Shown here piece by piece: positions 1-8,262 of a stretch of 64,000 bases of DNA; position 1 is the stretch's first letter, and every line of letters starts with the position of its first letter. Below the pieces are notes generated by a model. That model was not told the DNA's origin. It searched no databases and saw only the letters and a program-made list of their open reading frames with translations. Origin of the DNA: Actinosynnema sp. ALI-1.44 (GTDB lineage Bacteria; Actinomycetota; Actinomycetes; Mycobacteriales; Pseudonocardiaceae); assembly GCF_001984155.1 (NCBI RefSeq), contig NZ_MTQO01000046.1:62001-126000 (forward strand), given 5' to 3'. The position numbers and the translations under genes are program-made.

Positions 1-44
1 GCCGTGAACGTCGTGCCGAGGTCGATCCCGAGTCGATACGGCAT
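1..44 (-). CDS. Hsp70 family protein (N-terminus only, runs off window)
   Basis: Only the first 14 codons plus two bases lie in the window. Read on the minus strand they give MPYRLGIDLGTTFT, the Hsp70/DnaK phosphate-1 motif (GIDLGTT) that contacts ATP in the actin-like nucleotide-binding domain. The ATG at 44 is preceded by GAGGAGGAA at an ideal distance. The gene is divergent from the IniB-like gene at 259, so the two may share the intervening promoter region. Hsp70-like proteins beside IniB/dynamin genes are, as far as I recall, common in actinobacteria and are usually extra Hsp70 paralogues rather than the housekeeping DnaK. Which type this is cannot be told from 14 residues. Confidence 0.85.
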   Translation of the reverse strand, partial: MPYRLGIDLGTTFT

Positions 45-258
45 GCCAATTCCTCCTCGTCGGGGGTGGGGCGTGCGTGTGATCGCACCACGGCAGCGGG
101 TGTTAGCCGCCGGGACACGAACGAGGGGAATTCCCCTATGGCCCGCATCGGCATTGGGGGATCGGGCTTGTCGGCAACAGGTGATCCGCCCCGATGAGCC
201 CATGGCGCCGCTGTCCTTACGTTGGTGGCTCACCCCGGTCCCCATGAAAGGAACAGTC
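45..258. promoter_or_regulatory. Divergent promoter region between hsp70-like and iniB-like genes, with 14-bp palindrome
   Basis: This 214-bp region separates two divergent genes and holds no gene I can support. It contains a perfect palindrome, AGGGGAATTCCCCT, at 124-137, about 120 bp upstream of the IniB-like start. It is a candidate binding site for a dimeric regulator, possibly the LuxR-type protein encoded at 3851-6157. No convincing -10/-35 pair was found. A GAAAGGA Shine-Dalgarno sits just before the IniB-like start. Confidence 0.5.
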
Positions 259-1152
259 ATGACGAGTCTGCTCCAGTTCATCCTCTCCCTGCTGCGCGAC
301 CCGGAGTTTAAGCAGGAGTTCCGCGACGACCCCGCCGGAACGCTGGAGAAGCACGGGTTGGAAGGGCTGTGCGGCCAGGACGTCGCCGACGTGCTGCCGC
401 TGGTCGTCGACAACAGCCGCGTGTCACTGGACCGCTCCTACGAGACCGGCAACAACCACGTGATGGTCGTGCCGCCACCGCCGTCCCCGCACCCGATGCC
501 CGGTGAGCCAGGACTGCACTCCGTGGTGCGGCAGTTCGACTACATAACCAACACCTACGTCTACAACGACAGCCACGACACCGTGCTGGACAACTCCGTG
601 AACCAGAACATCTGGGCATACGGTGACGTGTTCCAGAAGTTCGACAACGATCCGGTGGTGGCGTCCGGCGATGGTGCCGTCGCGGCAGGCGACGACGTGG
701 ACGATGTGAACACCGGGGACATCGACGCCGACGACGGCGCCGCGGTCGCGGTCGGTGGTAACGCCACCGGGTCCAATGACGACAACTCCACACAAGCCAA
801 CGTCCACAACTTCGGTTCGGGCGAAGTCGCCGTGGCGGGCACGGGCGGAACCGCGACCCAGAACGACTCCGATTCGCACGACGACATCGGCTCGCACAAC
901 GACGTCGACGTGGACATCGCGTCCAACAACGATGTCAACTCGCACAACGACATCGACTCACACAACACGACAACGACAACGACCACGACAACGGCCACCG
1001 CGAACTCGAACAACCAGATCGATTCGCACGACGACATCGGGTCCCACAACGATGTCGATGTCGCCTCGCACAACGACGTCAACTCCAACAACGACCTGAG
1101 CACCCACACGGACGTCGCGTCCCACAACGACACTCTCGTCATCGCTCCGTAG
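259..1152 (+). CDS. IniB N-terminal domain protein with Asp/Asn/Ser/His-rich repeats
   Basis: A 297-residue protein. Residues 1-50 (MTSLLQFILSLLRDPEF onward, then a DVADVLPLV helix) look like the IniB N-terminal domain found at the start of mycobacterial isoniazid-induced IniB. The rest is low complexity: first a Gly/Ala/Val/Asp-rich stretch, then repeats built on SHDD, SHND and SNND with a run of nine threonines, so it is acidic and probably disordered. The ATG at 259 was chosen because it follows AAAGGA and starts the recognisable domain, although the frame stays open upstream to position 4. It heads a tandem series with two dynamin-like genes, the order B-A-C known from iniBAC. In mycobacteria this operon answers cell-wall inhibitors; the same role here is inference. 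No signal peptide is obvious. Confidence 0.8.
   Translation: MTSLLQFILSLLRDPEFKQEFRDDPAGTLEKHGLEGLCGQDVADVLPLVVDNSRVSLDRSYETGNNHVMVVPPPPSPHPMPGEPGLHSVVRQFDYITNTYVYNDSHDTVLDNSVNQNIWAYGDVFQKFDNDPVVASGDGAVAAGDDVDDVNTGDIDADDGAAVAVGGNATGSNDDNSTQANVHNFGSGEVAVAGTGGTATQNDSDSHDDIGSHNDVDVDIASNNDVNSHNDIDSHNTTTTTTTTTATANSNNQIDSHDDIGSHNDVDVASHNDVNSNNDLSTHTDVASHNDTLVIAP
871..1130 (+). repeat. Degenerate intragenic repeat encoding SHDD/SHND units
   Basis: This is the repetitive 3' part of the IniB-like gene. The unit DSHDDIGSHNDVDV occurs twice (from about 871 and about 1021), separated by related ASNNDVNSHND units and a tract of ACN codons at about 967-999 that encodes nine threonines followed by ATA. The repetition is visible in both DNA and protein, so the length may vary between strains by slippage or recombination. 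Confidence 0.75.
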
Positions 1153-1184
1153 AGGTGTTCGTGTCCGACACGCGGGGAGGAAGC

Positions 1185-2696
1185 ATGTCGACCGTCGTCG
1201 AAGTGATCGACACCGCGATCACGGCGGCCGAGGCCTACCACCGCGACGACCTGGCCGCCCGGCTCCGCCAGAGCCGGGCGCGGGCGTTGTCCGGCGAGGT
1301 GCGGGTCCTGGTCGCGGGCGGGTTCAAACAAGGCAAGAGCCGCCTGGTGAACGCGCTGGTCGGCGCCCCTGCCTGCCCGGTCGCCGACGACACCACACCG
1401 GCCAAGGCGATCACCCTGCGGTACGCCGACACTGCCGGGCCCATCGGGGACGACACGGGCCAGATCGGCCTGCCGAGCGGGATCCTGCGTGGACTGACCC
1501 TGGTGGACAGTCCGGTACTCGAACCGGCCGACGCGATCCTGATCGTGTCCGACGCGTCCGCCCCCTACACCCAGGCCGAGCTGGACCTGATCGACCAGGC
1601 ACGCGCCCTGGCACCGATCGTCGTCTGCGTGCTGTCCAAGGTGGACCTCCACCCCGGCTGGCGTGAGGTCGCCGAGCGCAACCAGGCATCGACCGGTCTG
1701 CCGGTGGTCCCGGTGTCGGCGGAGCTGCGGTGGCACGCGATGGCGACCGCGGACGCCGGGGTGAACGACGAGTCCGGGTTCCCGGCGTTGACCGCGGTCC
1801 TGCGCGCCGAACTGGGCGCACACCGGGGCACCCGGCGGTCGGCGGCGTACGAGGTCCTGGCGGTGACAGGCGACCTGACGGCGACGATGACCGGCGAGGT
1901 GGACGGCCTACGGGCCGAAGAGACCGAGCAGTTGGGGATCCGCTGGCAACAGGTGCTCAACGACGGCATCACCGACCTGATCGCGGACATCGACCACGAC
2001 CTGCGCGACCGGCTGCGCGACGTGCTCAAGGTCGCCGAGGCCGAGTTGGACGCGGTCGACCCGGCCAAGGTCGGCGACGACTTCGCCGAGTGGCTGCGGA
2101 CCAGGGAGTCCCGGTGCACCGCCGAGACGTTCGAGTGGATGATGACCCGGGCCCGCTGGCTGGCCGGGCACGTCGCCGAGCAGTTCGGCGACGACCACGC
2201 CCTGCCGGAGATCCCCGACGCCGGCGACCTCGCGGTCGGTGACCTGGAGCTGGCCGCGGGCGAGAAGTTCGGGGTCGGCCAGCGACTGATCGTCGGGATG
2301 CGCGGTGGGTACGGCGGCACCCTGATGATCGGCATGGCCAGCACGATCGTCGGCGTCGCCATGATCAACCCGCTGTCCGTCGGCGCCGGGCTGCTGCTCG
2401 GCGGCAAGACCGTGCAGGAAGAACGCAAGCGGCTGCTGCAGCGGCGCCAGGCCGAGGCGAAGGCGTCCCTGCGCAAGCACGTCGACGACCTGATCTTCCA
2501 GGCGGGCAAGCAAAGCCGGGACATGCTGCGCGGGATCCAGCGCACCCTGCGTGACCACTTCGTCGGCCACGCCGAAGAGGTGCACCGGGCGCTGGTGGAC
2601 GCGGCGGCGCAGCGCAGAACCCGCATCCGCGACCTGAACGCCGAACTCGCGCGCGTGCGCGACCTGGAACGGATGGCACGGGAGTTGGTCGCATGA
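1185..2696 (+). CDS. Dynamin-like GTPase, IniA-like
   Basis: A 503-residue bacterial dynamin-family protein. The G1/P-loop GGFKQGKS is at residues 45-52. A TTPA switch-I motif is at about 70-73, a DSPV in the G3 position at 108-111 (the usual DTPG is altered) and SKVD as G4 at 151-154. A glycine-rich hydrophobic segment at about 365-410 could insert into the membrane, and helical stretches follow. The ATG at 1185 follows GGGGAGG; an in-frame GTG at 1155 lacks such a site. Bacterial dynamin-like proteins remodel or repair the plasma membrane, and mycobacterial IniA is linked to envelope stress and drug tolerance. The gene is 32 bp downstream of the IniB-like gene and overlaps the next gene by 4 bp, so the three are almost certainly one transcript. 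Confidence 0.85.
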   Translation: MSTVVEVIDTAITAAEAYHRDDLAARLRQSRARALSGEVRVLVAGGFKQGKSRLVNALVGAPACPVADDTTPAKAITLRYADTAGPIGDDTGQIGLPSGILRGLTLVDSPVLEPADAILIVSDASAPYTQAELDLIDQARALAPIVVCVLSKVDLHPGWREVAERNQASTGLPVVPVSAELRWHAMATADAGVNDESGFPALTAVLRAELGAHRGTRRSAAYEVLAVTGDLTATMTGEVDGLRAEETEQLGIRWQQVLNDGITDLIADIDHDLRDRLRDVLKVAEAELDAVDPAKVGDDFAEWLRTRESRCTAETFEWMMTRARWLAGHVAEQFGDDHALPEIPDAGDLAVGDLELAAGEKFGVGQRLIVGMRGGYGGTLMIGMASTIVGVAMINPLSVGAGLLLGGKTVQEERKRLLQRRQAEAKASLRKHVDDLIFQAGKQSRDMLRGIQRTLRDHFVGHAEEVHRALVDAAAQRRTRIRDLNAELARVRDLERMARELVA

Positions 2697-3769
2697 ACCT
2701 CGAGCACCGAGTACGGGGGTTGCTGCGGCGGGCCCGTGACGCCCACCCGGACGAGCCCGGCCTCGACGACGCGCTGGCCAGGATGAGCGCGCCGCTGCGC
2801 ATCGCGATCACAGGCGGGCCGGGCGCGTCCACGGTCCGCGCGGTTCTCGCCGGCCAGTGGTTCCACATCGAACCAGACGCGGACGCCGTGATCCACCTGT
2901 TCCCGCACACGCCCGAGGTCCACATCCCGGTACAGGTGCGCGACCAGGGCGTGATCGGTGTGTTGACCCACGCCGACGAGATCGGCGGAGGACGGCTGGA
3001 CGCGTTGACCTCGGCACGGCAGATCGCACGCCGGTACACGGCTGATCCACGGCTGCGCGGGGTGTGCCAGACGGTCGTGCCGGTCGCGGGACTGCTGGCG
3101 CGCGCCGCGACGAGCATGACACAGTCCGAGATGGACCGGTTCAGCGAACTGGCGGCACGGCCGCGTGCCGTGATCGATTCGGCATTGCTCTCAGTCGACC
3201 GTATTCGATCGACAGCGCCCGATTTGCTCGACCGCTTCGGTCTGTTCGGCATGAGGATCGGCGTGACGCTCGTGCGCCAGGGGTTCTCCGACCGGGCCGC
3301 CCTCGCGGCCGAACTCGTCTCCAGAAGCGGACTGGGCGAGTTGCTCGCGCAGATCGACACGCGATTCCGTGAACGTTCTCATGTGCTGAAAGCGCGGTCC
3401 GCACTGGTCTTTCTCGACGAATTCCTTCGCCGTGCGCGGGACCGGGCGCTGCACGCGGAGGTCGAACGGCTCGCCGCGAGCACGCACGAGTTCGTCGAGA
3501 TCCGGGTGCTCGACGCCGTCCGGGCAGGTCAGATCGCTCTGCCTGCCGATGTGGCCGGTGAGGCCGTGCGGCTGCTCGGCGGCGACGGCGCGACGATCAC
3601 GTCACGACTGGGCGTGCGCGGCGATGCCGGAGAGCAGCGCCACGCCGCGCTGCTGACACTCCGCCAATGGCGCGCGCGGGCCGGGAATCCCGTGGCCGGG
3701 CGGCAGTTCGTCGAGGCGGCGCAGGTGATTGTGCGGACATGTGAAGGTATGGTCGCGCGGTTGGCGTGA
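2693..3769 (+). CDS. Dynamin-like partner protein, IniC-like, with degenerate P-loop
   Basis: A 358-residue protein whose ATG overlaps the TGA of the IniA-like gene (ATGA), indicating translational coupling. The N-terminal region has the layout of a dynamin G domain (hydrophobic strand LRIAIT, then a glycine loop at residues 41-47). The loop reads GGPGAST instead of GxxxxGKS, so the lysine needed for GTP phosphate binding is absent. It is also shorter than the ~490-residue mycobacterial IniC. The C-terminal half is helical and charged. By position and pairing it is the IniC-like member of the cluster. I infer a non-hydrolysing or weakly binding partner of the upstream GTPase, as in other heteromeric bacterial dynamin pairs. 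Sequence similarity beyond the context is modest. Confidence 0.7.
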   Translation: MNLEHRVRGLLRRARDAHPDEPGLDDALARMSAPLRIAITGGPGASTVRAVLAGQWFHIEPDADAVIHLFPHTPEVHIPVQVRDQGVIGVLTHADEIGGGRLDALTSARQIARRYTADPRLRGVCQTVVPVAGLLARAATSMTQSEMDRFSELAARPRAVIDSALLSVDRIRSTAPDLLDRFGLFGMRIGVTLVRQGFSDRAALAAELVSRSGLGELLAQIDTRFRERSHVLKARSALVFLDEFLRRARDRALHAEVERLAASTHEFVEIRVLDAVRAGQIALPADVAGEAVRLLGGDGATITSRLGVRGDAGEQRHAALLTLRQWRARAGNPVAGRQFVEAAQVIVRTCEGMVARLA

Positions 3770-3850
3770 TTACGATCGAGCATCGCCGTATGGCGAATTC
3801 ACTTGCGGTGCGATAGAAAACTCGTGCTCAATTCTCGGATTGGCGGGAAT

Positions 3851-6157
3851 ATGCACACCTTGTCGGTCAAAGTGTCCTCGGATCCGTCGGCGCCGCTGCG
3901 GCTCGCGGTGGTAGCCCCCGGCGGCTACGGCAAAACACGGCTCCTGCGCGAACTGTGGCAGGCGTACCGCGACGCCGGTGTCCCCGTGGTCACGGACTGG
4001 CCGACCACCGGCGCGGACGACTGGCGCCGCGCGGTCATGCTGGTGGACGACGCACACCTGTTGCCGGACACACAACTCCGGATGCTGCGCGAGATCCCCT
4101 GCTCGCGACTGGTGGTGGCGTGCCGTCCGTGGCCGCGTTCGCCGGAACTCGTCGAACTGCTCGCGCCGTTCGACCGCGTCGCCCTGTCCACATGCGACGT
4201 CGCGGACGTCCGGCGGATGTGCCCTTCGGCAGCCGACACGATCCACTCGTTGACCGGCGGAGTGCCGAGGTGGACTGTCCGGCTGGCCCAGGCCGGCGGC
4301 CAGGTCACCGCGGCGGTGTCCGACGCGATGCGCTACGAGCTGGAAACGCTGGACGAGGACGTCGTGCGCTACCTGATCGCGGCGCGCTCGGGTCTCGGCA
4401 ACCGGATCGACCTGCTCATCGCGCTCCTGGAGATGCCGGGGCACAGCGTCGGCGAGGTGATGCGCGCCGCCAGGGCGACCGGCCTGGTCAACCCGGACGG
4501 CACGGTGATCCCGCTGTGCGACCTGGCGTTGTCCACTGTGGTGCCCGCGGAGTTGTATCTCGGTGTGCTGCAACAGCTCGCAAGGCTCCAGCTCGACCGG
4601 GCCGAACCCGTCCTGCCGTTCGCCCGAGCCCTGCTGGGCAGCGGCGCGATCGGGTCCACAGTGGCCACGGTGTTGACCACAGCGGCCCACGAAGCCGCGT
4701 CGCACGACTCCGTGCTCGCCGCGGAGATGTTCGGCGCGGCCGTGTCCGCTGGACAGCCACTGCCGGACGTGGCCACCGGGTGGGCCCACGCGGCCGCGTT
4801 GTCCGGAGACCTCGACACCGCGCTGCGCCTGGCCGACCAGGCGATCGCCAACCAGGACGGTGCCGGTGCCTCGATCAGCGCCGCCGCACTGGCACACCGA
4901 GGCCAATGGGCACGCAGCGCCCGGTTGTACAGCTGGGCGCAGGAGCCCACCTTCGCCCAGATCGCCTCGTACGCCGTCGGTTCGTTCGCCGTCGCACCGC
5001 CCGCACGCGCCGATCGACCACCGACCGCGTTGGACGGCGCGGCCGGGCTGATGGCCGACGGGATCCGGCAGTCGGTCTCCGGGGATCCCATGGCGGCGTT
5101 GTCGTCGCTTGTCCAGGCGGCGGCGTTGCTCGAACCGGCGGGCCAGGACGCGTTGGTCCCCGACACGCCCGCCGCGCTGGGCGCACTCGTCGCCCTGCAC
5201 CGTGGGGAGATCGACATCGCGTCGTCGCTGCTGGACAACGCGCTGGCCGCCCGCATGGGCGGCGACGTGATGCGGGCACGGCACAGGCTGCTGCTCGCCT
5301 GGACCCGGATGGCACGAGGCCAGGTCGGCGAAGCCGCCCATCTCATGGACGGCCTCGTCGTGCGCGAACCCCGCGACGAACTGTTCCGGACCGGGCTGGC
5401 GGCCGGGCTGGCCCGGCGCGCCGGGGACACCGTGACCTTGCGACGGGTGCGAGCCGAGGCCGCAGCGTGCCTGTTCCGCCAACCAGTCGACCTGTTCACC
5501 TTGCTGCCGGTCGCCGAGTTGGCGCTCGCGTCGGCACGGCTGCGTGACCACGGTGACGCGCTGTTCGCCGACGCCCTCACGTTGCTGGACAAGCTCGGCA
5601 ACCCGCCGCTGTGGTCGGCGCCGATCCACTGGGCTGCCGTCCACGCCGCCATCCTCACCGACAACCCGGCCGCCGCCGATCCCCACATCCGCGCACTGGA
5701 ACTGAACCCGACCCGGTACGGAACAGCGCTGGCACGCGCCGCACGATGCTGGACCGCCGTGTACTCGGGCCACGTCGACCTGACGGAGGTGACGCGGTGT
5801 GCCCGGGGCCTGCGGGACGCGGGCCACTGGTGGGAAAGCGGGCGGCTGGCCAGCGAGGCCGCGCTGCGCACCGGTGACCGCAAGGCGATGGTCAGCCTGC
5901 TCGAGTGCGCCCGTCAACTGCAGGTCCACGAGTCCGCGCAGTCGTCGGACACCGCCTGCCCGCTCAGCGATCGGGAACAGGAAGTCGCCGAACTCGTGGT
6001 GCGGGGAATGACCTACAAACAGATCGGCGACACCCTGTTCATCTCGGCGAAGACCGTGGAGCACCACATGGCGCGCATTCGGCAACGCCTGGGCGCCACC
6101 AACCGCAGCGAACTGCTGGCGCAGCTACGGACTCTGGCCATCGGATCGAGCCGCTAG
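3851..6157 (+). CDS. LuxR-family transcriptional regulator with N-terminal STAND-type ATPase domain
   Basis: A 768-residue regulator. A Walker A motif (APGGYGKT) is at residues 22-29 and a Walker B-like VMLVDDAH at 62-69. A long helical, TPR-like middle follows. The C-terminus carries a LuxR-type helix-turn-helix (LSDREQEVAELVVRG, then KTVEHHMARIRQRLG). The architecture matches large ATP-binding LuxR regulators and resembles mycobacterial IniR, the activator of iniBAC; since it follows the dynamin genes here, regulation of this cluster is a reasonable inference. The ATG at 3851 begins just before the Walker A strand; an alternative in-frame start at 3803 adds 16 unlikely residues. The 3' end overlaps the convergent MFS gene by 33 bp. 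Confidence 0.82.
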   Translation: MHTLSVKVSSDPSAPLRLAVVAPGGYGKTRLLRELWQAYRDAGVPVVTDWPTTGADDWRRAVMLVDDAHLLPDTQLRMLREIPCSRLVVACRPWPRSPELVELLAPFDRVALSTCDVADVRRMCPSAADTIHSLTGGVPRWTVRLAQAGGQVTAAVSDAMRYELETLDEDVVRYLIAARSGLGNRIDLLIALLEMPGHSVGEVMRAARATGLVNPDGTVIPLCDLALSTVVPAELYLGVLQQLARLQLDRAEPVLPFARALLGSGAIGSTVATVLTTAAHEAASHDSVLAAEMFGAAVSAGQPLPDVATGWAHAAALSGDLDTALRLADQAIANQDGAGASISAAALAHRGQWARSARLYSWAQEPTFAQIASYAVGSFAVAPPARADRPPTALDGAAGLMADGIRQSVSGDPMAALSSLVQAAALLEPAGQDALVPDTPAALGALVALHRGEIDIASSLLDNALAARMGGDVMRARHRLLLAWTRMARGQVGEAAHLMDGLVVREPRDELFRTGLAAGLARRAGDTVTLRRVRAEAAACLFRQPVDLFTLLPVAELALASARLRDHGDALFADALTLLDKLGNPPLWSAPIHWAAVHAAILTDNPAAADPHIRALELNPTRYGTALARAARCWTAVYSGHVDLTEVTRCARGLRDAGHWWESGRLASEAALRTGDRKAMVSLLECARQLQVHESAQSSDTACPLSDREQEVAELVVRGMTYKQIGDTLFISAKTVEHHMARIRQRLGATNRSELLAQLRTLAIGSSR

Positions 6158-7396
6158 TTCGCCAGGGGCTGTCTGGAGCCTGGCGTGCCGGAACGGGGAC
6201 CAGATCAGGATGAGTGCCGCTCCGACCAGCACGGCGATACCGGTCCACAACGCGGTGCGGAAACCGGCGGTGTCGGCGATGATCCCGCCCAGCGGCGCGC
6301 CGATCACGATCATCCCGCGGTTCAACGAGCGGATCGTGGTGTTCATCCGGCCCTGCAAGCGGTCGGGCGTCACTGACTGCCGGTAGCTCATCTCGTTCGG
6401 GCTCGCGGCGCCCATCGTCAGCCAGGTGATGAACTGGGCCGCGGCGAGCAGGACCACCGCCGCGGCGCCGGACTCGGCGAGCGGTACCAACACCCAGGCC
6501 ACCGGCATCACGACATGCGCCGCGATGCTCACGGGCCCCGCGCCGAACCGTCGCCCGGCCCGGTCCGCGAACGCCCCGCCCAGCACCGCGCCGACGCTCG
6601 CACAGGCCACGGTCACGCCGAGCCAGAACTCCCCGAGCCGGAGCTCGAACAGACCGTAAGCGATGTAGACCGTGCCGAGCATGCTGTGGGCCAGGAACCA
6701 CACGTGACTGGACAGCGCCACGGGGGCCAACATCCGATGCTGATAGACGTATGCCAGGCCCTCACGCAGTTCCGCCAACATCGGCCGCCGCTCGTGGTGG
6801 CGGGGCGCCGGTTCGGTGACCCGGATCGACGCGAGCAGCAGGCCGGAAACCAGGTAAGACACCGCGTCGAACAGGAACGCGACCGGCGCACCGACCACCT
6901 TGAGCAGACCACCGGCCAGCACCGGACCCGCGGTTTGGGCGGCCGCATCGGACTGCTCCAGCCTCGCATTGGCCAAAGTGAGCAGTTCCGCGGGCACGAG
7001 CCGAGGCAGGAACGACTGGTCGGCCGCGTCGAACAGCAGGGACAACACCCCGAACGCGAACACGACCACAGCCAGCGCCGGGAACGTCAACAGGTCCGCG
7101 AACGCCAGCGCCGGGATCACGCACAGCAGCGCGGCCCGGCCGAGATCGGTCGCCACCAGAACCGGCTTGCGCCGATACCGGTCCACCAGGACACCGGCGA
7201 CCAGGCCCAGCACCAGGTACGGCGCCCAGCGCGCCGCGTTGAGCAGACCAAGCTGGGCGGTACTGGCGTGCAACGTGTTCAACGTGACGATCTGCAGTGC
7301 GAAGGTGGTGACCGGCGTGCCGAAGGACGACATGGTGGACGCGGCCCAGAACCGGCCGAATCCCGGCAATCGCCGCAACGGCGACGTCCGGCTCAC
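6125..7396 (-). CDS. MFS transporter (DHA3-type, enterobactin/macrolide-exporter-like)
   Basis: A 423-residue, roughly 12-helix major facilitator protein starting with GTG at 7396. The N-terminus is short and cytoplasmic (RLPGFGRFWAASTMSSFG). The loop GVLVDRYRRKPVLVATD between helices 2 and 3 is the MFS motif A (D-R-x-x-R-R-P). The sequence style is that of EntS / MefA-like drug or siderophore exporters. The substrate cannot be inferred. It lies 76 bp downstream of the lipoprotein gene on the same strand, so the two may be co-transcribed, and its last 33 bp overlap the convergent LuxR gene. Confidence 0.85.
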   Translation of the reverse strand: MSRTSPLRRLPGFGRFWAASTMSSFGTPVTTFALQIVTLNTLHASTAQLGLLNAARWAPYLVLGLVAGVLVDRYRRKPVLVATDLGRAALLCVIPALAFADLLTFPALAVVVFAFGVLSLLFDAADQSFLPRLVPAELLTLANARLEQSDAAAQTAGPVLAGGLLKVVGAPVAFLFDAVSYLVSGLLLASIRVTEPAPRHHERRPMLAELREGLAYVYQHRMLAPVALSSHVWFLAHSMLGTVYIAYGLFELRLGEFWLGVTVACASVGAVLGGAFADRAGRRFGAGPVSIAAHVVMPVAWVLVPLAESGAAAVVLLAAAQFITWLTMGAASPNEMSYRQSVTPDRLQGRMNTTIRSLNRGMIVIGAPLGGIIADTAGFRTALWTGIAVLVGAALILIWSPFRHARLQTAPGELAARSDGQSP

Positions 7397-7472
7397 CGAA
7401 CCCTACGAAGTCGAACCCGCCTTCTCCCCATCGGGCCACTGTCGCCTATCCGGAGTACTCATGTCCACCAGG

Positions 7473-8096
7473 TCAGGACGTCGGGGTGGTCGACCCGGTC
7501 GACCGGTTCGCGACGACCTGCTTGATCTTCTTGCACTCCTCGGACTGCTCGGCCGCGGCTTCCATCTCGGGCCCTGACATGGCGGGGGAGTCCATCGGGT
7601 TCTGCATCGAACTCAGGGAGGTTCCCATTTCCTTGGTGGCGTTCTGCACCGCGGTCGTCACGGCCTGCTGGTTGTTCGGGTCGACCGTGTCCAGCTTGGC
7701 CTTGGCGTCGTCGACCGCCTGCTTCATCTGACTGAACGTGTTGCGCAGCTTGTCGACGGCCGCCTGCCCGTCGGGTACGCCCGCGGTGTCGGCGTCCTTG
7801 AGGTCGTTGCCCGCTTCGGCCAGCCCGCCCGACAGGGACGACAGCTGGGTCTTGAGCGAGGTCATGGCGGCTGCCGGGCTGCTGGTGTCGGGGCGGAACG
7901 CGGCAGCCGGTGCGACGAACTTCGCCACCGCCCCGCAGATGTCGTCGGCGAAGTCGACCTTGGCCCGGTCCGGGGCGCCCGCGGTCGACGAGGGCGTTGT
8001 GGTTGTCGCCTGGCCGGATCCGCCGGACTGCTGGCCTCCGCCGCATGCCGTGGTGGCCGCTGTTGCCAGCGCGAGGACGACGATCAGCCGCCGCAT
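7473..8096 (-). CDS. Putative lipoprotein, helical, function unknown
   Basis: A 207-residue protein with a lipoprotein signal peptide: two arginines, a hydrophobic stretch, then TTAC as lipobox with Cys at about residue 17. A Gly/Ser/Thr linker follows, then a mostly helical domain with regularly spaced hydrophobics and an ECKKIK segment. The ATG at 8096 follows AAGGAG. No enzymatic motif is visible. It resembles the many small secreted helical lipoproteins of actinobacteria. It is divergent from an MFS gene and upstream of another on its own strand, so a role near transport at the outer face of the membrane is possible but unproven. Confidence 0.8.
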   Translation of the reverse strand: MRRLIVVLALATAATTACGGGQQSGGSGQATTTTPSSTAGAPDRAKVDFADDICGAVAKFVAPAAAFRPDTSSPAAAMTSLKTQLSSLSGGLAEAGNDLKDADTAGVPDGQAAVDKLRNTFSQMKQAVDDAKAKLDTVDPNNQQAVTTAVQNATKEMGTSLSSMQNPMDSPAMSGPEMEAAAEQSEECKKIKQVVANRSTGSTTPTS

Positions 8097-8262
8097 GGGA
8101 ACTCCTTGTCGTCGGTTGGTTTCGGTGCGTGCTTTTTCGGTGCGTGCCGGGTTCCCGGGAAAAAACTTTCTCAATCTTCTTGGCGCGGGATGTCGATCCG
8201 GCCGGGGCGGGTTCGACGCCTGGGTGACGGACACGAGAGATCAGCACAGAGGGAGACAGGCG
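8097..8262. promoter_or_regulatory. Divergent promoter region with 13-nt direct repeat
   Basis: The 166 bp between the lipoprotein gene and the MFS gene contain two identical copies of TTTCGGTGCGTGC at 8120-8132 and 8135-8147 (15-bp periodicity). A relatively A/T-rich stretch at about 8158-8180 could hold a promoter. Direct repeats at this spacing can bind a regulator to one DNA face. No gene for such a regulator is adjacent. Confidence 0.4.

Noticed and set aside
4-258. Upstream extension of the IniB-like protein to position 4
   Set aside because: The extension is Arg/Pro-rich, crosses the Hsp70 start and promoter region, and lacks a ribosome site. The ATG at 259 has one and starts the known domain.
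3770-6085. Long minus-strand open frame opposite the LuxR-type regulator
   Set aside because: Gln/Arg/Gly-rich translation typical of high-GC antisense frames. The plus strand carries Walker and HTH motifs.
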